A DNA stretch of 15,850 nt. Origin: Cytophagaceae bacterium. Lineage in GTDB: Bacteria > Bacteroidota > Bacteroidia > Cytophagales > Spirosomataceae. Made by a program: the position numbers and the translations under genes. The stretch is from positions 1-15,850 of the forward strand of contig CANHKE010000005.1 in the NCBI GenBank assembly GCA_947461155.1. The letters run 5' to 3'. Shown here piece after piece: positions 1 to 7,618 of the stretch. The notes under the pieces were generated by a model. The model worked only from the letters and a program-made list of their open reading frames with translations, did no database searches and was not told the origin of the DNA. Each line of letters begins with the position of its first letter. Positions within the stretch are counted from its first letter, which is position 1.

Positions 1-4
1 AAAA

Positions 5-178
5 ATGAAAAAAGTATTCGCTTTAGCTTTCGTTGCTGGTATGGTAACTTTAGCATCTTGTGGTGAGAAAAAAACTGAAGCTGCTGCTGATTCAGTTGCT
101 GTTGATACTGCTGCTGCTGCACCAGTTGATTCTGCTGCTGCTGACACTGCTGCTGCTGACACTGCTGCTGCTAAATAA
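5..178 (+). CDS. Small Ala-rich lipoprotein with pentapeptide repeats
   Basis: A 57-residue protein of unknown function, probably anchored to a membrane by a lipid. It starts MKKVFALAFVAGMVTLASCG: two lysines, a hydrophobic stretch, then a lipobox (LASC) with the lipidated Cys at residue 19. The mature part is only about 38 residues, almost entirely Ala, Asp, Thr, Ser and Val, with no predicted fold. From residue 42 it repeats D-S/T-A-A-A three times in a row, and a related V-D-T-A-A-A lies at 33-38. At DNA level this is a near-perfect 15-base tandem repeat built on gct codons. Such short, low-complexity, acidic lipoproteins are frequent in Bacteroidota and are usually annotated as hypothetical. 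The promoter lies outside the window, since the start is at base 5. A strong terminator follows. The ATG, signal peptide and lipobox make the gene convincing; its role is not recognisable. Confidence 0.85.
   Translation: MKKVFALAFVAGMVTLASCGEKKTEAAADSVAVDTAAAAPVDSAAADTAAADTAAAK
127..172 (+). repeat. Tandem 15-base repeat inside the lipoprotein gene
   Basis: Three consecutive copies of a 15-base unit encode D-S/T-A-A-A. The last two copies (142-171) differ only in unit boundaries and are built from gac act gct gct gct. The first copy uses gat tct in place of gac act. The run of gct codons makes slipped-strand copy-number change in steps of five residues plausible; that is inference. Confidence 0.8.
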
Positions 179-195
179 TTTTAGCAACGCTACAG

Positions 196-229
196 AAAAG
201 AGTCCTTCACTTGTGGAGGACTTTTTTTA
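196..229 (+). terminator. Intrinsic terminator after the lipoprotein gene
   Basis: A perfect six-base stem, agtcct (201-206) with aggact (217-222), extends inward through a T-G wobble and a CA/TG pair to a short loop. Seven T residues in all (222-228) follow, and A residues precede the stem. This is a textbook rho-independent terminator 18 bases after the lipoprotein stop. It ends only about ten bases before the next gene's ATG, so no separate promoter fits between them. Confidence 0.88.
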
Positions 230-238
230 TGGACTCGA

Positions 239-859
239 ATGAAGAAAAGCAAAAAAATAGAATCATTCTTTGACCACTTCCCTCCCGAAGTAGCTGAATA
301 TTGCTTTCATTTATGGCAAGACCACCCATTCGAATTCATTGTATCCAAAGCGCGTGATACCAAACTGGGCGACTTCCGATTTTCGACCACGAAAGGATAT
401 CAGATTACGGTCAACCACAATTTAAATCCGTACGCATTTTTAGTCACCTACATTCATGAGGTTGCACATCGTGTCACCTATGATATTCATAAGAATAAGG
501 TTAACCCGCACGGTATTGAGTGGAAACAAAACTTCCTAGCATTATTTGAGCCGATATTAGATGAGGATTTATTACCAACGCCTCTAGTTCGCGTGTTGAA
601 AGAATATTTACAAAATCCTTCGGCAACATCCAATGGCTATGCGCCTTTGGTTTCTGTCTTGTCAACGTTTGATCAAGAACCTGCTTCAGGAACCAGGTTG
701 GTGGATTTAGCGGAAGGAAAAGTGTTCCAACTAAAAAACCTGAACTTGATTAAAGGGAAACTTCGAAGAACCCGCTACATTTGTCAGGAAACCACAACAG
801 GTAAAAACTATTTAGTTGCCAAAAATGCCTATGTACAACTGCAAGAACCTTTGGCGTAA
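239..859 (+). CDS. SprT-like zinc metalloprotease-fold protein
   Basis: A 206-residue cytoplasmic protein of the SprT-like family (the bacterial relatives of Spartan). The zinc-site motif HEVAH is at residues 73-77. A third His at 91 sits in the NPHGIEW context, which matches the family pattern HExxH followed by GH/HG about 14 residues later. No signal peptide is present. Many SprT proteins have a C-terminal zinc ribbon. Here the corresponding region (around RYICQ, Cys182) keeps the strand pattern but has only one Cys, so a ribbon is probably lost or degenerate. The ATG at 239 is the natural start. The stop lies inside porU, giving a 29-base out-of-frame overlap that implies co-transcription and perhaps translational coupling. 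Eukaryotic Spartan degrades DNA-protein crosslinks. The bacterial role is poorly known, and a link to secretion is only suggested by position. Confidence 0.85.
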   Translation: MKKSKKIESFFDHFPPEVAEYCFHLWQDHPFEFIVSKARDTKLGDFRFSTTKGYQITVNHNLNPYAFLVTYIHEVAHRVTYDIHKNKVNPHGIEWKQNFLALFEPILDEDLLPTPLVRVLKEYLQNPSATSNGYAPLVSVLSTFDQEPASGTRLVDLAEGKVFQLKNLNLIKGKLRRTRYICQETTTGKNYLVAKNAYVQLQEPLA

Positions 860-3800
860 ATTCCAATTCGTAGGAATTTTAGTCCTTGGCTTACCACTTG
901 CGATACACGCTCAAGGCTTACTCAAACAAGGCACCTGGTACAGCCTCGCAATTCCCAAATCTGGATTTTACCGCATTGATCTAGCCTGGCTAACGAAACA
1001 TCAAATTTCAGGCGATCCGAGGAAATTTGGCTTGTATACGTCACCTGCCGGTATGCTCGCGCAAGATCCAGCTAAATCCACTGGGGTCAATTTAACGCCT
1101 GTTCCCATCGCAATAGAAGGCGAGGCAAATGGACAATGGGATGCATCTGACCAGTTAATTTTTTGGGGAGATTCCCCAAACGCCATTCGCTTTGATGCGA
1201 AATCAAATACTTGGAATGAAGAAACGCATGCATATGCAGACTCCAGTTATTACCTGCTGCGCATAGACGACCCGAATCCCGCCCGCATACAATTGATTAG
1301 CCCCGCCAAAGGCAATGGGACGCCGCTCAACTTCGCGCAAACCCTTTCTCGATACGAACCGGAGCAATACAACCTGATTCAATCGGGTCGGACATGGCTC
1401 GGGGACGCATTTTATGGAGCGGGAAATTTGGCGGTCAAATATGAACTGATGGACGTTGTTTCAGGTCAAACGGCACAATTGAAAGCGCAATTTTTTTCGA
1501 GTGGAATCGCTCCGGGAAAATTCACACTCACAATTCCTGGAAATACGTCTATCCCGATTGAAATTCCCGCCATTTCAGGAAATCGCTACGACCAAAAAGC
1601 AAACGCCAGTTTCGTTAATCGGCCCATTCAGGTAAATCCTTCGAATAATTTGTGGAATTGGAATATTGCGTATCAATCGCAATCAGGAACTGGATATTTG
1701 GACTTTATCCAAGTAAGCTATGCCCGAAAATTCAATGCGAGCACAGAGCTGCCCTTGTATTTATTTACGAACAGCCGGGACACTACGGTTAATTTACAAA
1801 TCCCTAATTTACAGCCAACGAGCCTAGTTTGGCTTAAAGATGCCACAAATACGTGGCGAAAAATTCAAGCACCTGGAAATGAGATGGAAGTTCGGCTTTC
1901 ACCAGGAAGTCAAATGGCCTTGGGAAATTCCAGTAAAGCAGTATATCCGATAAGCATTTCACGATTGCCGAACCAATCCATTCTCGCCCAGGATCCCAAG
2001 CTAAACTTGCTGATCATCGCAAGCCCGCCCCTACGAAACGCCGCTGAAAAATTAGCTCAATACAAATCAAACACGCAGAAAATACGGAGTCAAGCGGTAT
2101 CAACGACACAAATTTACCGCGAATTTTCAGGAGGAAAGCAAGATGTATCCGCCATTCGAAACTACATCAAAGCGCTGGCTAGCCAAACTGCTCTGCAATA
2201 CGTCATACTTTTAGGAGACGCCTCCGTCGATTACAAAGGCAAATCCACCGTAGCAAGTGCAATGGAAAAAAGTTGCTACGTCCCCACCTACCAAAGCCTC
2301 GAATCGTTACAGCCCTTACTTAGCTATTCCTCGGATGATTATTTTGGGATCATTGATTCGCTGGCTGGCGATTGGGAAGGCACGCAACCGAATATACAGC
2401 TAGCCATCGGCCGTATTCCTGCGAAAAATCCAGCTGAGGCCGACATGTTCGTTCAAAAATTAATCGACTACCAAAACAAACTTCCCAAAGCCATTAAACA
2501 GCCCTATCGGTTCGGTTGGGTTGCTGATGACGGCGACTTTTCCGTCCACATGCAAGATGCCGAAGATTTTTCTGCTATGTTGCAAGCAGGAAACTTCTCT
2601 TTTGATTATCAAAAAACCTACGTAGATCAATTTCCTATGGAGTCTACGAATGGTCAATACACGTCAGCGGCCGCAAAAAAGCAAGTGCTGGATTTATTTA
2701 CGCAGGGCGCCGACTTCATACATTTTGTCGGTCATGGATCCGAAAGCGGCTGGACTGACGAGAAGATACTGACCAATAATGACTTGGTTGACCTGAAAAA
2801 CAGCCAGCACTTGCCTGTGCTCTTGACGGCAACATGTCAGTTTGGACGTTTCGATGACCCAAATCAATTATCGGGTGGGGAAATTGCACTACTTTCACCG
2901 CAGGGTGGCGCGATTGCCTTAATGAGCACCACTCGTCCTGTATTTCAAAGTAGTAATTATGCATTTGGAAAGGCATTTTACACCTATTTATCCAAAAATG
3001 TACATACTTCGAATTATCGATTAGGTGATTTATTTCGCGATGCCAAAAATGCCAGCAAAACAGGAGTTATCAATCGGAATTTAAGTTTACTCGGCGACCC
3101 GTCGATGCCTCTACCCTGGCAGAGCAATCAAATCCAAATAAGTCCAGAAGGAGAAAATTGGAAAGCGACTTTGGACGTGAAAACAGACGGAACAGCTACC
3201 GCTTTTTATTATGCCGAACGTACTTCAGCGAAAACGCTGGGAACCAAAGGAAGTCCGTTTACCTATCCAATTCCAGGCAAACTCGTGGGCAAATCTACCC
3301 ATACTATCAATCAGGGGGTAGTAAAAATTTCATCCAATAGCCTTCCGGAATCTGGAGGGCCAATGGAACTTAAACTGATAGGACAAACAAATTCAGGCGC
3401 TATTTCAGGAAAACAAATCGTTCAAAAAAAATCAGCACCCTTGAATGACAATATCGCTCCGAACATACAAATACGTTTCCCCGACGAACCAGCAGAAGGT
3501 GCCTTTTCGTCAAATCCTCGGGTTGATATCACGATTTCAGACGACCAAGGGTTGAGATGGCAAGGCCCCATCGGAGCAAATGCCCAGATAACCTTAAATG
3601 ATACTTTACAGATTCCATTGCTTCCTTTTTGGGAACCTATACCCGATTTGCCCAATCAAGGAAAGGTCCAATTTCCATTCACGGGATTAAAAAAAGGAAG
3701 TTATGTCCTTCGCGTGAATTGTTGGGACAATAACAATAATGCAAGCCTACAAACGTTAGCTTTTACGGTTGGCGAAAATGAAGAAACGAAAAAGCGCTGG

Positions 3801-4082
3801 AAGTTATACCCGAATCCGGCTCAATTTCGAATGACCTATCTAATGAAACCGTTGTCGATTTGGAATTCGAATCGCTATGAATTGAAAATGTTTAATTTAA
3901 TTGGCGAGGAGATATACAGGCAGACGGGAGATATGAATTCATTAACTGATCTGGAGACCGGATTTGAATTTCCAGTGGACAAACTTGAAGCGGGTGCGAC
4001 CGGATTTATCTGGATAAATATCCTCGATAATCAGGGCCAAATCATTGAAACCGTTAAATCTAAAATATTGACCCTAAAATAA
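831..4082 (+). CDS. porU: PorU, type IX secretion C-terminal signal peptidase
   Basis: A gingipain-family (C25) cysteine protease that, in the known T9SS, removes the C-terminal sorting domain of cargo at the outer surface and helps attach cargo to A-LPS. Numbering is from the ATG at 831 (1083 residues). A signal peptide ends near LAIHAQ (residue ~28). A PorU-type N-terminal region follows, then a C25 domain at about 390-755. The catalytic pair is His635 in FVGHGS and Cys669 in TATCQFGR. An Ig-like region and a C-terminal sorting-type domain beginning at KLYPNP (992-996) complete the protein. PorU is known to keep its own CTD. The start is uncertain: ATG at 825 is equally possible and TTG at 816 is less likely. 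I chose 831 because it gives a compact signal peptide. The gene overlaps the sprT-like gene and precedes porV. Length is close to other PorU proteins (about 1100-1300). Confidence 0.93.
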   Translation: MYNCKNLWRKFQFVGILVLGLPLAIHAQGLLKQGTWYSLAIPKSGFYRIDLAWLTKHQISGDPRKFGLYTSPAGMLAQDPAKSTGVNLTPVPIAIEGEANGQWDASDQLIFWGDSPNAIRFDAKSNTWNEETHAYADSSYYLLRIDDPNPARIQLISPAKGNGTPLNFAQTLSRYEPEQYNLIQSGRTWLGDAFYGAGNLAVKYELMDVVSGQTAQLKAQFFSSGIAPGKFTLTIPGNTSIPIEIPAISGNRYDQKANASFVNRPIQVNPSNNLWNWNIAYQSQSGTGYLDFIQVSYARKFNASTELPLYLFTNSRDTTVNLQIPNLQPTSLVWLKDATNTWRKIQAPGNEMEVRLSPGSQMALGNSSKAVYPISISRLPNQSILAQDPKLNLLIIASPPLRNAAEKLAQYKSNTQKIRSQAVSTTQIYREFSGGKQDVSAIRNYIKALASQTALQYVILLGDASVDYKGKSTVASAMEKSCYVPTYQSLESLQPLLSYSSDDYFGIIDSLAGDWEGTQPNIQLAIGRIPAKNPAEADMFVQKLIDYQNKLPKAIKQPYRFGWVADDGDFSVHMQDAEDFSAMLQAGNFSFDYQKTYVDQFPMESTNGQYTSAAAKKQVLDLFTQGADFIHFVGHGSESGWTDEKILTNNDLVDLKNSQHLPVLLTATCQFGRFDDPNQLSGGEIALLSPQGGAIALMSTTRPVFQSSNYAFGKAFYTYLSKNVHTSNYRLGDLFRDAKNASKTGVINRNLSLLGDPSMPLPWQSNQIQISPEGENWKATLDVKTDGTATAFYYAERTSAKTLGTKGSPFTYPIPGKLVGKSTHTINQGVVKISSNSLPESGGPMELKLIGQTNSGAISGKQIVQKKSAPLNDNIAPNIQIRFPDEPAEGAFSSNPRVDITISDDQGLRWQGPIGANAQITLNDTLQIPLLPFWEPIPDLPNQGKVQFPFTGLKKGSYVLRVNCWDNNNNASLQTLAFTVGENEETKKRWKLYPNPAQFRMTYLMKPLSIWNSNRYELKMFNLIGEEIYRQTGDMNSLTDLETGFEFPVDKLEAGATGFIWINILDNQGQIIETVKSKILTLK

Positions 4083-4132
4083 ATTTTGGTAAAGATTTTT
4101 TTTAAATCTCAAACTTTTACCTTAAAAATAAC

Positions 4133-4140
4133 TATTTTTG
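4133..4140 (+). promoter_or_regulatory. Bacteroidota -7 box upstream of porV
   Basis: TATTTTTG is an exact match to TAnnTTTG, 44 bases before the porV ATG, which gives a leader of roughly 35-40 bases. No clear TTTG -33 element is visible at the usual spacing. The box lies in the 102-base porU-porV gap. Confidence 0.5.
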
Positions 4141-4184
4141 AATCTAGCTTTAATGCTAAGAGACTCTCTTATAAATTTAATACA

Positions 4185-5357
4185 ATGACAACGAATAATT
4201 CGATCATCCAAAAAGTAGTATTTACTTTAGTTGCTGTTTCAATCAGCACGCTATCCTTTGGACAATTACCAACTACCGTATTGGGTCAAACAAACGCGGG
4301 TCGCGTTCCTACTCCGACGATGTTGTTTTTAAATGTTTCTCCAGACGCTCGTTCAGCAGGTATGGGTGATGCAGGTGTTGCCATTTCATCAGATGTAAAC
4401 GCGATTTACTGGAATCCAGCTAAATTAGCAACGGCTGATAAGGATTTAGGATTTGCTATTTCATACACGCCATGGTTACGTAATTTGGTTAACGATATGG
4501 CATTGTATAACATTGCTGGTTACAAGAAAACATCAAAAGATCAAGCATTCGGTTTTTCAATCAACTACTTCGATCAAGGCTTATTCCAAGCAACAACTTC
4601 AAACGGAACTAGTGCGGGTAACTTTAATTCGAAAGAATATGCGTTAACTGTTGCCCATGCGCGTAAATTATCAAATGCACTTTCATTAGGTGTAAACTTG
4701 AAATACATTAACTCAAATTTAACAGGTGGTTACCAAGCAGTTGGCTCTCAAATGAAGCCAGCGCAAACGGTTGCAGCTGACCTAGCATTATACTGGAATT
4801 CTGTTTCTGAGAAGAACTGGAACTTGACTTACGGTTTAGTTTTATCTAACATTTCAGGTAAAGTTTCTTACGGTGGATTGGATAAAAACTTTATCCCAAC
4901 TAACCTACGTGTAGGTGTTGCGGCGGCGAAAAACATCGACGAGAAAAACAAGTTGACGTTGACATTAGATTTAAATAAATTAATGGTTCCAACGCCACAA
5001 TCCATTGACGCTAATGGAAATGCAACAGGTACAGATCCAAACAACACAACGGCGATCGGTGGAATTTTCGGTTCATTATTTGATGCACCAGACAGATTCG
5101 GAGAAGAATTAAAAGAGATCACCGCATCATTAGGTGCTGAATATTTATACAACAATACATTTGCGATTCGTGGTGGTTACTTCAACGAAAGCGCGATGAA
5201 AGGTGATCGTAAATATTTCACAATGGGTGTAGGATTCAAGTTAGATCAAAAATATGGTTTTGACTTTGCTTACTTAGTTCCAACAGGATCTAGCAGCCCA
5301 TTGGCCAACACATTGCGTATTTCTTTATTGGCTGCTATCAACCAAGAAAGAAAATAA
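4185..5357 (+). CDS. porV: PorV, type IX secretion outer-membrane shuttle protein
   Basis: An outer-membrane beta-barrel protein of the PorV/LptO (FadL-like) family. In the known system PorV takes CTD-bearing cargo from the SprA translocon and delivers it to the PorU attachment complex. The 390-residue product begins MTTNNSIIQKVVFTLVAVS with a signal peptide ending near TLSFGQ. The conserved N-terminal segment FLNVSPDARSAGMGDAG follows, then AISSDVNAIYWNPAKLA, both typical of PorV. The rest has alternating amphipathic strands and ends in strand-like sequence. An in-frame TTG at 4086 would extend it by 33 residues but would put the signal peptide internally, so ATG 4185 is preferred. Codon use is visibly more uniform (tta, ggt, gct, gtt, aac) than in porU, consistent with higher expression. 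A -7 box precedes it and a terminator follows. Confidence 0.94.
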   Translation: MTTNNSIIQKVVFTLVAVSISTLSFGQLPTTVLGQTNAGRVPTPTMLFLNVSPDARSAGMGDAGVAISSDVNAIYWNPAKLATADKDLGFAISYTPWLRNLVNDMALYNIAGYKKTSKDQAFGFSINYFDQGLFQATTSNGTSAGNFNSKEYALTVAHARKLSNALSLGVNLKYINSNLTGGYQAVGSQMKPAQTVAADLALYWNSVSEKNWNLTYGLVLSNISGKVSYGGLDKNFIPTNLRVGVAAAKNIDEKNKLTLTLDLNKLMVPTPQSIDANGNATGTDPNNTTAIGGIFGSLFDAPDRFGEELKEITASLGAEYLYNNTFAIRGGYFNESAMKGDRKYFTMGVGFKLDQKYGFDFAYLVPTGSSSPLANTLRISLLAAINQERK

Positions 5358-5377
5358 TCTACTAATATTCCTTGATC

Positions 5378-5410
5378 AAATGACATCTCTCGGGATGTCA
5401 TTTGTGTTTT
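5378..5410 (+). terminator. Intrinsic terminator after porV
   Basis: A perfect ten-base stem, aaatgacatc (5378-5387) with gatgtcattt (5394-5403), closes a six-base loop. It is followed by a T-rich tail (ttt gtgtttt). It starts 20 bases after the porV stop and should end the porV transcript, separating it from the following M16 gene. Confidence 0.85.
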
Positions 5411-5430
5411 AAGCCTATTCCTCCCTGCGC

Positions 5431-6702
5431 ATGCTTGACCGGACACTTGCTCCTCCTGCTTATCCAATCGAATGGATCCAGTTTCCATCCACGAATACTC
5501 ATACGACACAAAATGGGGTTCCTATTCATTCGATTTCCCTCGGAGAACAACCCGTTTTTAAATTCGAATATACGATTCCGGCAGGTGCAAGCGAAGCGCA
5601 AAAAGCGGGAGTGGCTAGCTTAACGGCGATGTTAATGAAGCGCGGCACAGCTCAACATACCGCCCAAGAATTAAATCAGAAATTTGATTTTTTCGGCGCA
5701 TTTTGGGATGTACAATCGAGTCTGGACCATGCGACATTTACCGTGTATGGCTTAACCAAACATTTCGAAGCGCTGATGCCCTTGGTTTTCGAAATAATCC
5801 AACAAGCAACTTTCCCTGCCGATGAGTTCGAAAAGGAAATCGCGATTGAAATCCAAAAAAGCAAATTAAACTGGCAAAAAACGGCATTCAGCGCCAGCCA
5901 AATTTTCCGGAGTCAACTATTCCCACATGATCCCTATGGACGTGTGAGTAATGCGGCAAGTCTACAAGAAATTACGCGAGAAGACTTAATTAATTTTCAT
6001 CGCACGTATTGGTTGGGCCAACAACCCATGATTTTTCTTTCGGGACAAATCAGTCCAGCAGCTATAGCCTGTGTCGCTTCACATGTGGAGAAAAGCCCAC
6101 AAGGGCATAAGGTCGATCAAGAACGCGTGGAGATCCTACAAACACCCGCCATTATTACACATGAATCGCGCGAGCAGGCCTTACAATGCTCCATTCGCAT
6201 GGGCCAAGTGAGCATGAATCGTCAGAATCCAGATTACTTTCAATTCAGTGTGCTGAATACCATTTTGGGTGGATTCTTCGGTTCTCGATTGCAAAAAAAC
6301 ATTCGCGAGGAAAAAGGATTTACGTATGGCATTTCCTCTTCCATTGTACCCTTAAAACGAGCAGGCTATTGGGCGGTAGGCACCGATGTGAACAAAGAAA
6401 ATGCGGCCGAGACGTGTAGTGAAATCCGGAAAGAAATACGCTCGCTTCAAGAAACGTTAATTCCCGCAGACGAATTAGAAATTGTCAAAAGCTACTTAAT
6501 GGGAAGCTTCACGGGGGAATTGACGCAAGCGTTTGATATTGCCGACAAGCTTAAAGTTATATACCTGGAAGGATTAGCGCCTGATTTTTACGATCAGTTC
6601 CAGCATACCATCATGGCTTGTACGGCAAAAGACCTGAGAGAGCTAGCGAATAAACACTTAGATCCCTCAGGCCTGCATGAAGTAATTGTGGGGGCAATTT
6701 AG
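5431..6702 (+). CDS. Inactive-type M16B (insulinase/pitrilysin) family protein
   Basis: A 423-residue protein with the two-domain architecture of M16B peptidases: an N-terminal half to about residue 220 and a C-terminal half with NTILGGFFGSRL and NIREEKGFTYGISSS. Active members carry HxxEH where this protein reads AGVASLTAMLMKRGT (59-73), so both zinc histidines and the Glu are absent. It keeps the R/Y pair (Arg292, Tyr299) that the non-catalytic subunit of bacterial M16B heterodimers uses to help bind substrate. It is therefore probably the partner subunit of an active M16B protein encoded elsewhere, since neither neighbour is one. No signal peptide is seen, so it is likely cytoplasmic. ATG 5431 is the only good start after the porV terminator. 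I see no clear promoter in the short gap. The stop overlaps the opposing kinase gene by four bases. Confidence 0.88.
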   Translation: MLDRTLAPPAYPIEWIQFPSTNTHTTQNGVPIHSISLGEQPVFKFEYTIPAGASEAQKAGVASLTAMLMKRGTAQHTAQELNQKFDFFGAFWDVQSSLDHATFTVYGLTKHFEALMPLVFEIIQQATFPADEFEKEIAIEIQKSKLNWQKTAFSASQIFRSQLFPHDPYGRVSNAASLQEITREDLINFHRTYWLGQQPMIFLSGQISPAAIACVASHVEKSPQGHKVDQERVEILQTPAIITHESREQALQCSIRMGQVSMNRQNPDYFQFSVLNTILGGFFGSRLQKNIREEKGFTYGISSSIVPLKRAGYWAVGTDVNKENAAETCSEIRKEIRSLQETLIPADELEIVKSYLMGSFTGELTQAFDIADKLKVIYLEGLAPDFYDQFQHTIMACTAKDLRELANKHLDPSGLHEVIVGAI

Positions 6703-6711
6703 AATTGCGCC
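6691..6711. other. Inverted repeat at the convergent stop codons
   Basis: gcaatt (6694-6699) pairs with aattgc (6703-6708) around a three-base loop tag, and two further G-C pairs lie outside one mismatch. The M16 stop (6700-6702) forms the loop, and the kinase stop spans the stem-loop border. There is no T-tract on either side, so termination by this hairpin is only a guess. It may simply reflect two overlapping stops. Confidence 0.35.
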
Positions 6712-7607
6712 AATTCGCGGAATTCATTTACACGACCCGCTAAATCTTGTTCAGTAATTTCCAACAACCGCTCGGTGCCGAATTTCTCTACGCAGAAAGA
6801 TGCCATGGCTGACCCATAAACAATGGCCTTACGCATATTCTCAAATGAGATGTCATCTGTTTTCGCTAGATAACCGATAAATCCACCCACGAACGTATCA
6901 CCAGCACCTGTTGGATCAAATACTTCTTCCAACGGCAAAGCTGGACAATAGAACATCTTAGTACCTTGGAACAAAAGCGCGCCGTGTTCTCCTTTTTTGA
7001 TAATCAAGGTTTTCGGACCCATCGCCATGATTAGTTTCGCAGCAGTGCGCAATGAATACTGCTCAGATAATTGACGCGCTTCTTCATCATTAATGCAAAG
7101 CACATCCACCATGGTCAACACGCGCTTCAAGTCATCCATCGCCACGTCCATCCAAAAATTCATGGTATCCATCACGACTAATTTCGGGCGATTGGAAAGA
7201 CCTTCGATGGCTTCAATTTGAACTTGCGGAGTTAAATTTCCCAGCATCAAATAGGTACAATCTTGGTAGCTTGTCGGAATAACAGGCTTGAAATCAGCTA
7301 ATACATTTAGGTCGGTCACTAACGTATCCCGAGAATTCATGTTGTTGTGATATTTTCCAGCCCAGAAAAACGACTTTTCTCCCGCCTTAATCTGAAGACC
7401 GTCTAAGTTGATGCCTTTAGATTCCAACATATCCATGTATGCTTGTGGAAAATCGTCGCCGACAACCGCTACTACGTTTACCTTTGGCTGGAAAAATGCA
7501 GCAGACAAAGCAATGTACGTACATGATCCACCAATAATTTTATCAGTTTTGCCATACGGCGTTTCTAGGGCGTCGAACGCTACGGTTCCAATAGTTAATA
7601 AACTCAT
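6699..7607 (-). CDS. PfkB-family carbohydrate/nucleoside kinase
   Basis: A 302-residue cytoplasmic kinase of the ribokinase/PfkB superfamily, which transfers phosphate from ATP to a sugar or nucleoside hydroxyl. Signatures run in order: the N-terminal glycine motif GGSCTYIALSAA (26-37), a GDDF turn at 50-53, a KKGEHGA strand-turn (204-210), and the second PfkB signature DPTGAGDTFVGGF (231-243). That signature contains the anion hole and catalytic base Asp237. The substrate cannot be told from sequence: the lid segment (about 80-105, GKYHNNMNSRDTLVTDLN) does not match ribokinase, fructokinase or 1-phosphofructokinase motifs that I know. ATG at 7607 follows the GNAT-like gene by 11 bases, so the two are almost certainly one transcript. 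The 3' end overlaps the M16 gene tail to tail. Confidence 0.9.
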   Translation of the reverse strand: MSLLTIGTVAFDALETPYGKTDKIIGGSCTYIALSAAFFQPKVNVVAVVGDDFPQAYMDMLESKGINLDGLQIKAGEKSFFWAGKYHNNMNSRDTLVTDLNVLADFKPVIPTSYQDCTYLMLGNLTPQVQIEAIEGLSNRPKLVVMDTMNFWMDVAMDDLKRVLTMVDVLCINDEEARQLSEQYSLRTAAKLIMAMGPKTLIIKKGEHGALLFQGTKMFYCPALPLEEVFDPTGAGDTFVGGFIGYLAKTDDISFENMRKAIVYGSAMASFCVEKFGTERLLEITEQDLAGRVNEFRELAQF

Positions 7608-7618
7608 ATCAAGGGTTT

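Noticed and set aside
60..242. A Leu-rich 60-residue open frame
   Set aside because: It is the shifted-frame reading of the lipoprotein's gct repeats and runs through the terminator. The overlapping frame with a lipobox signal peptide is clearly the real gene.
816..830. Longer porU starts (TTG 816, ATG 825)
   Set aside because: TTG is unlikely. ATG 825 cannot be excluded, but ATG 831 gives a compact signal peptide with the smaller overlap.
2716..2976. Open frames on the minus strand inside porU and, similarly, inside cysS, dxs and typA
   Set aside because: They lie opposite well-conserved coding sequence, have no recognisable motifs, and lack promoters or plausible starts.
4086..4184. Upstream TTG extension of porV
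   Set aside because: It would place the signal peptide about 35 residues inside the protein and run through the predicted promoter.
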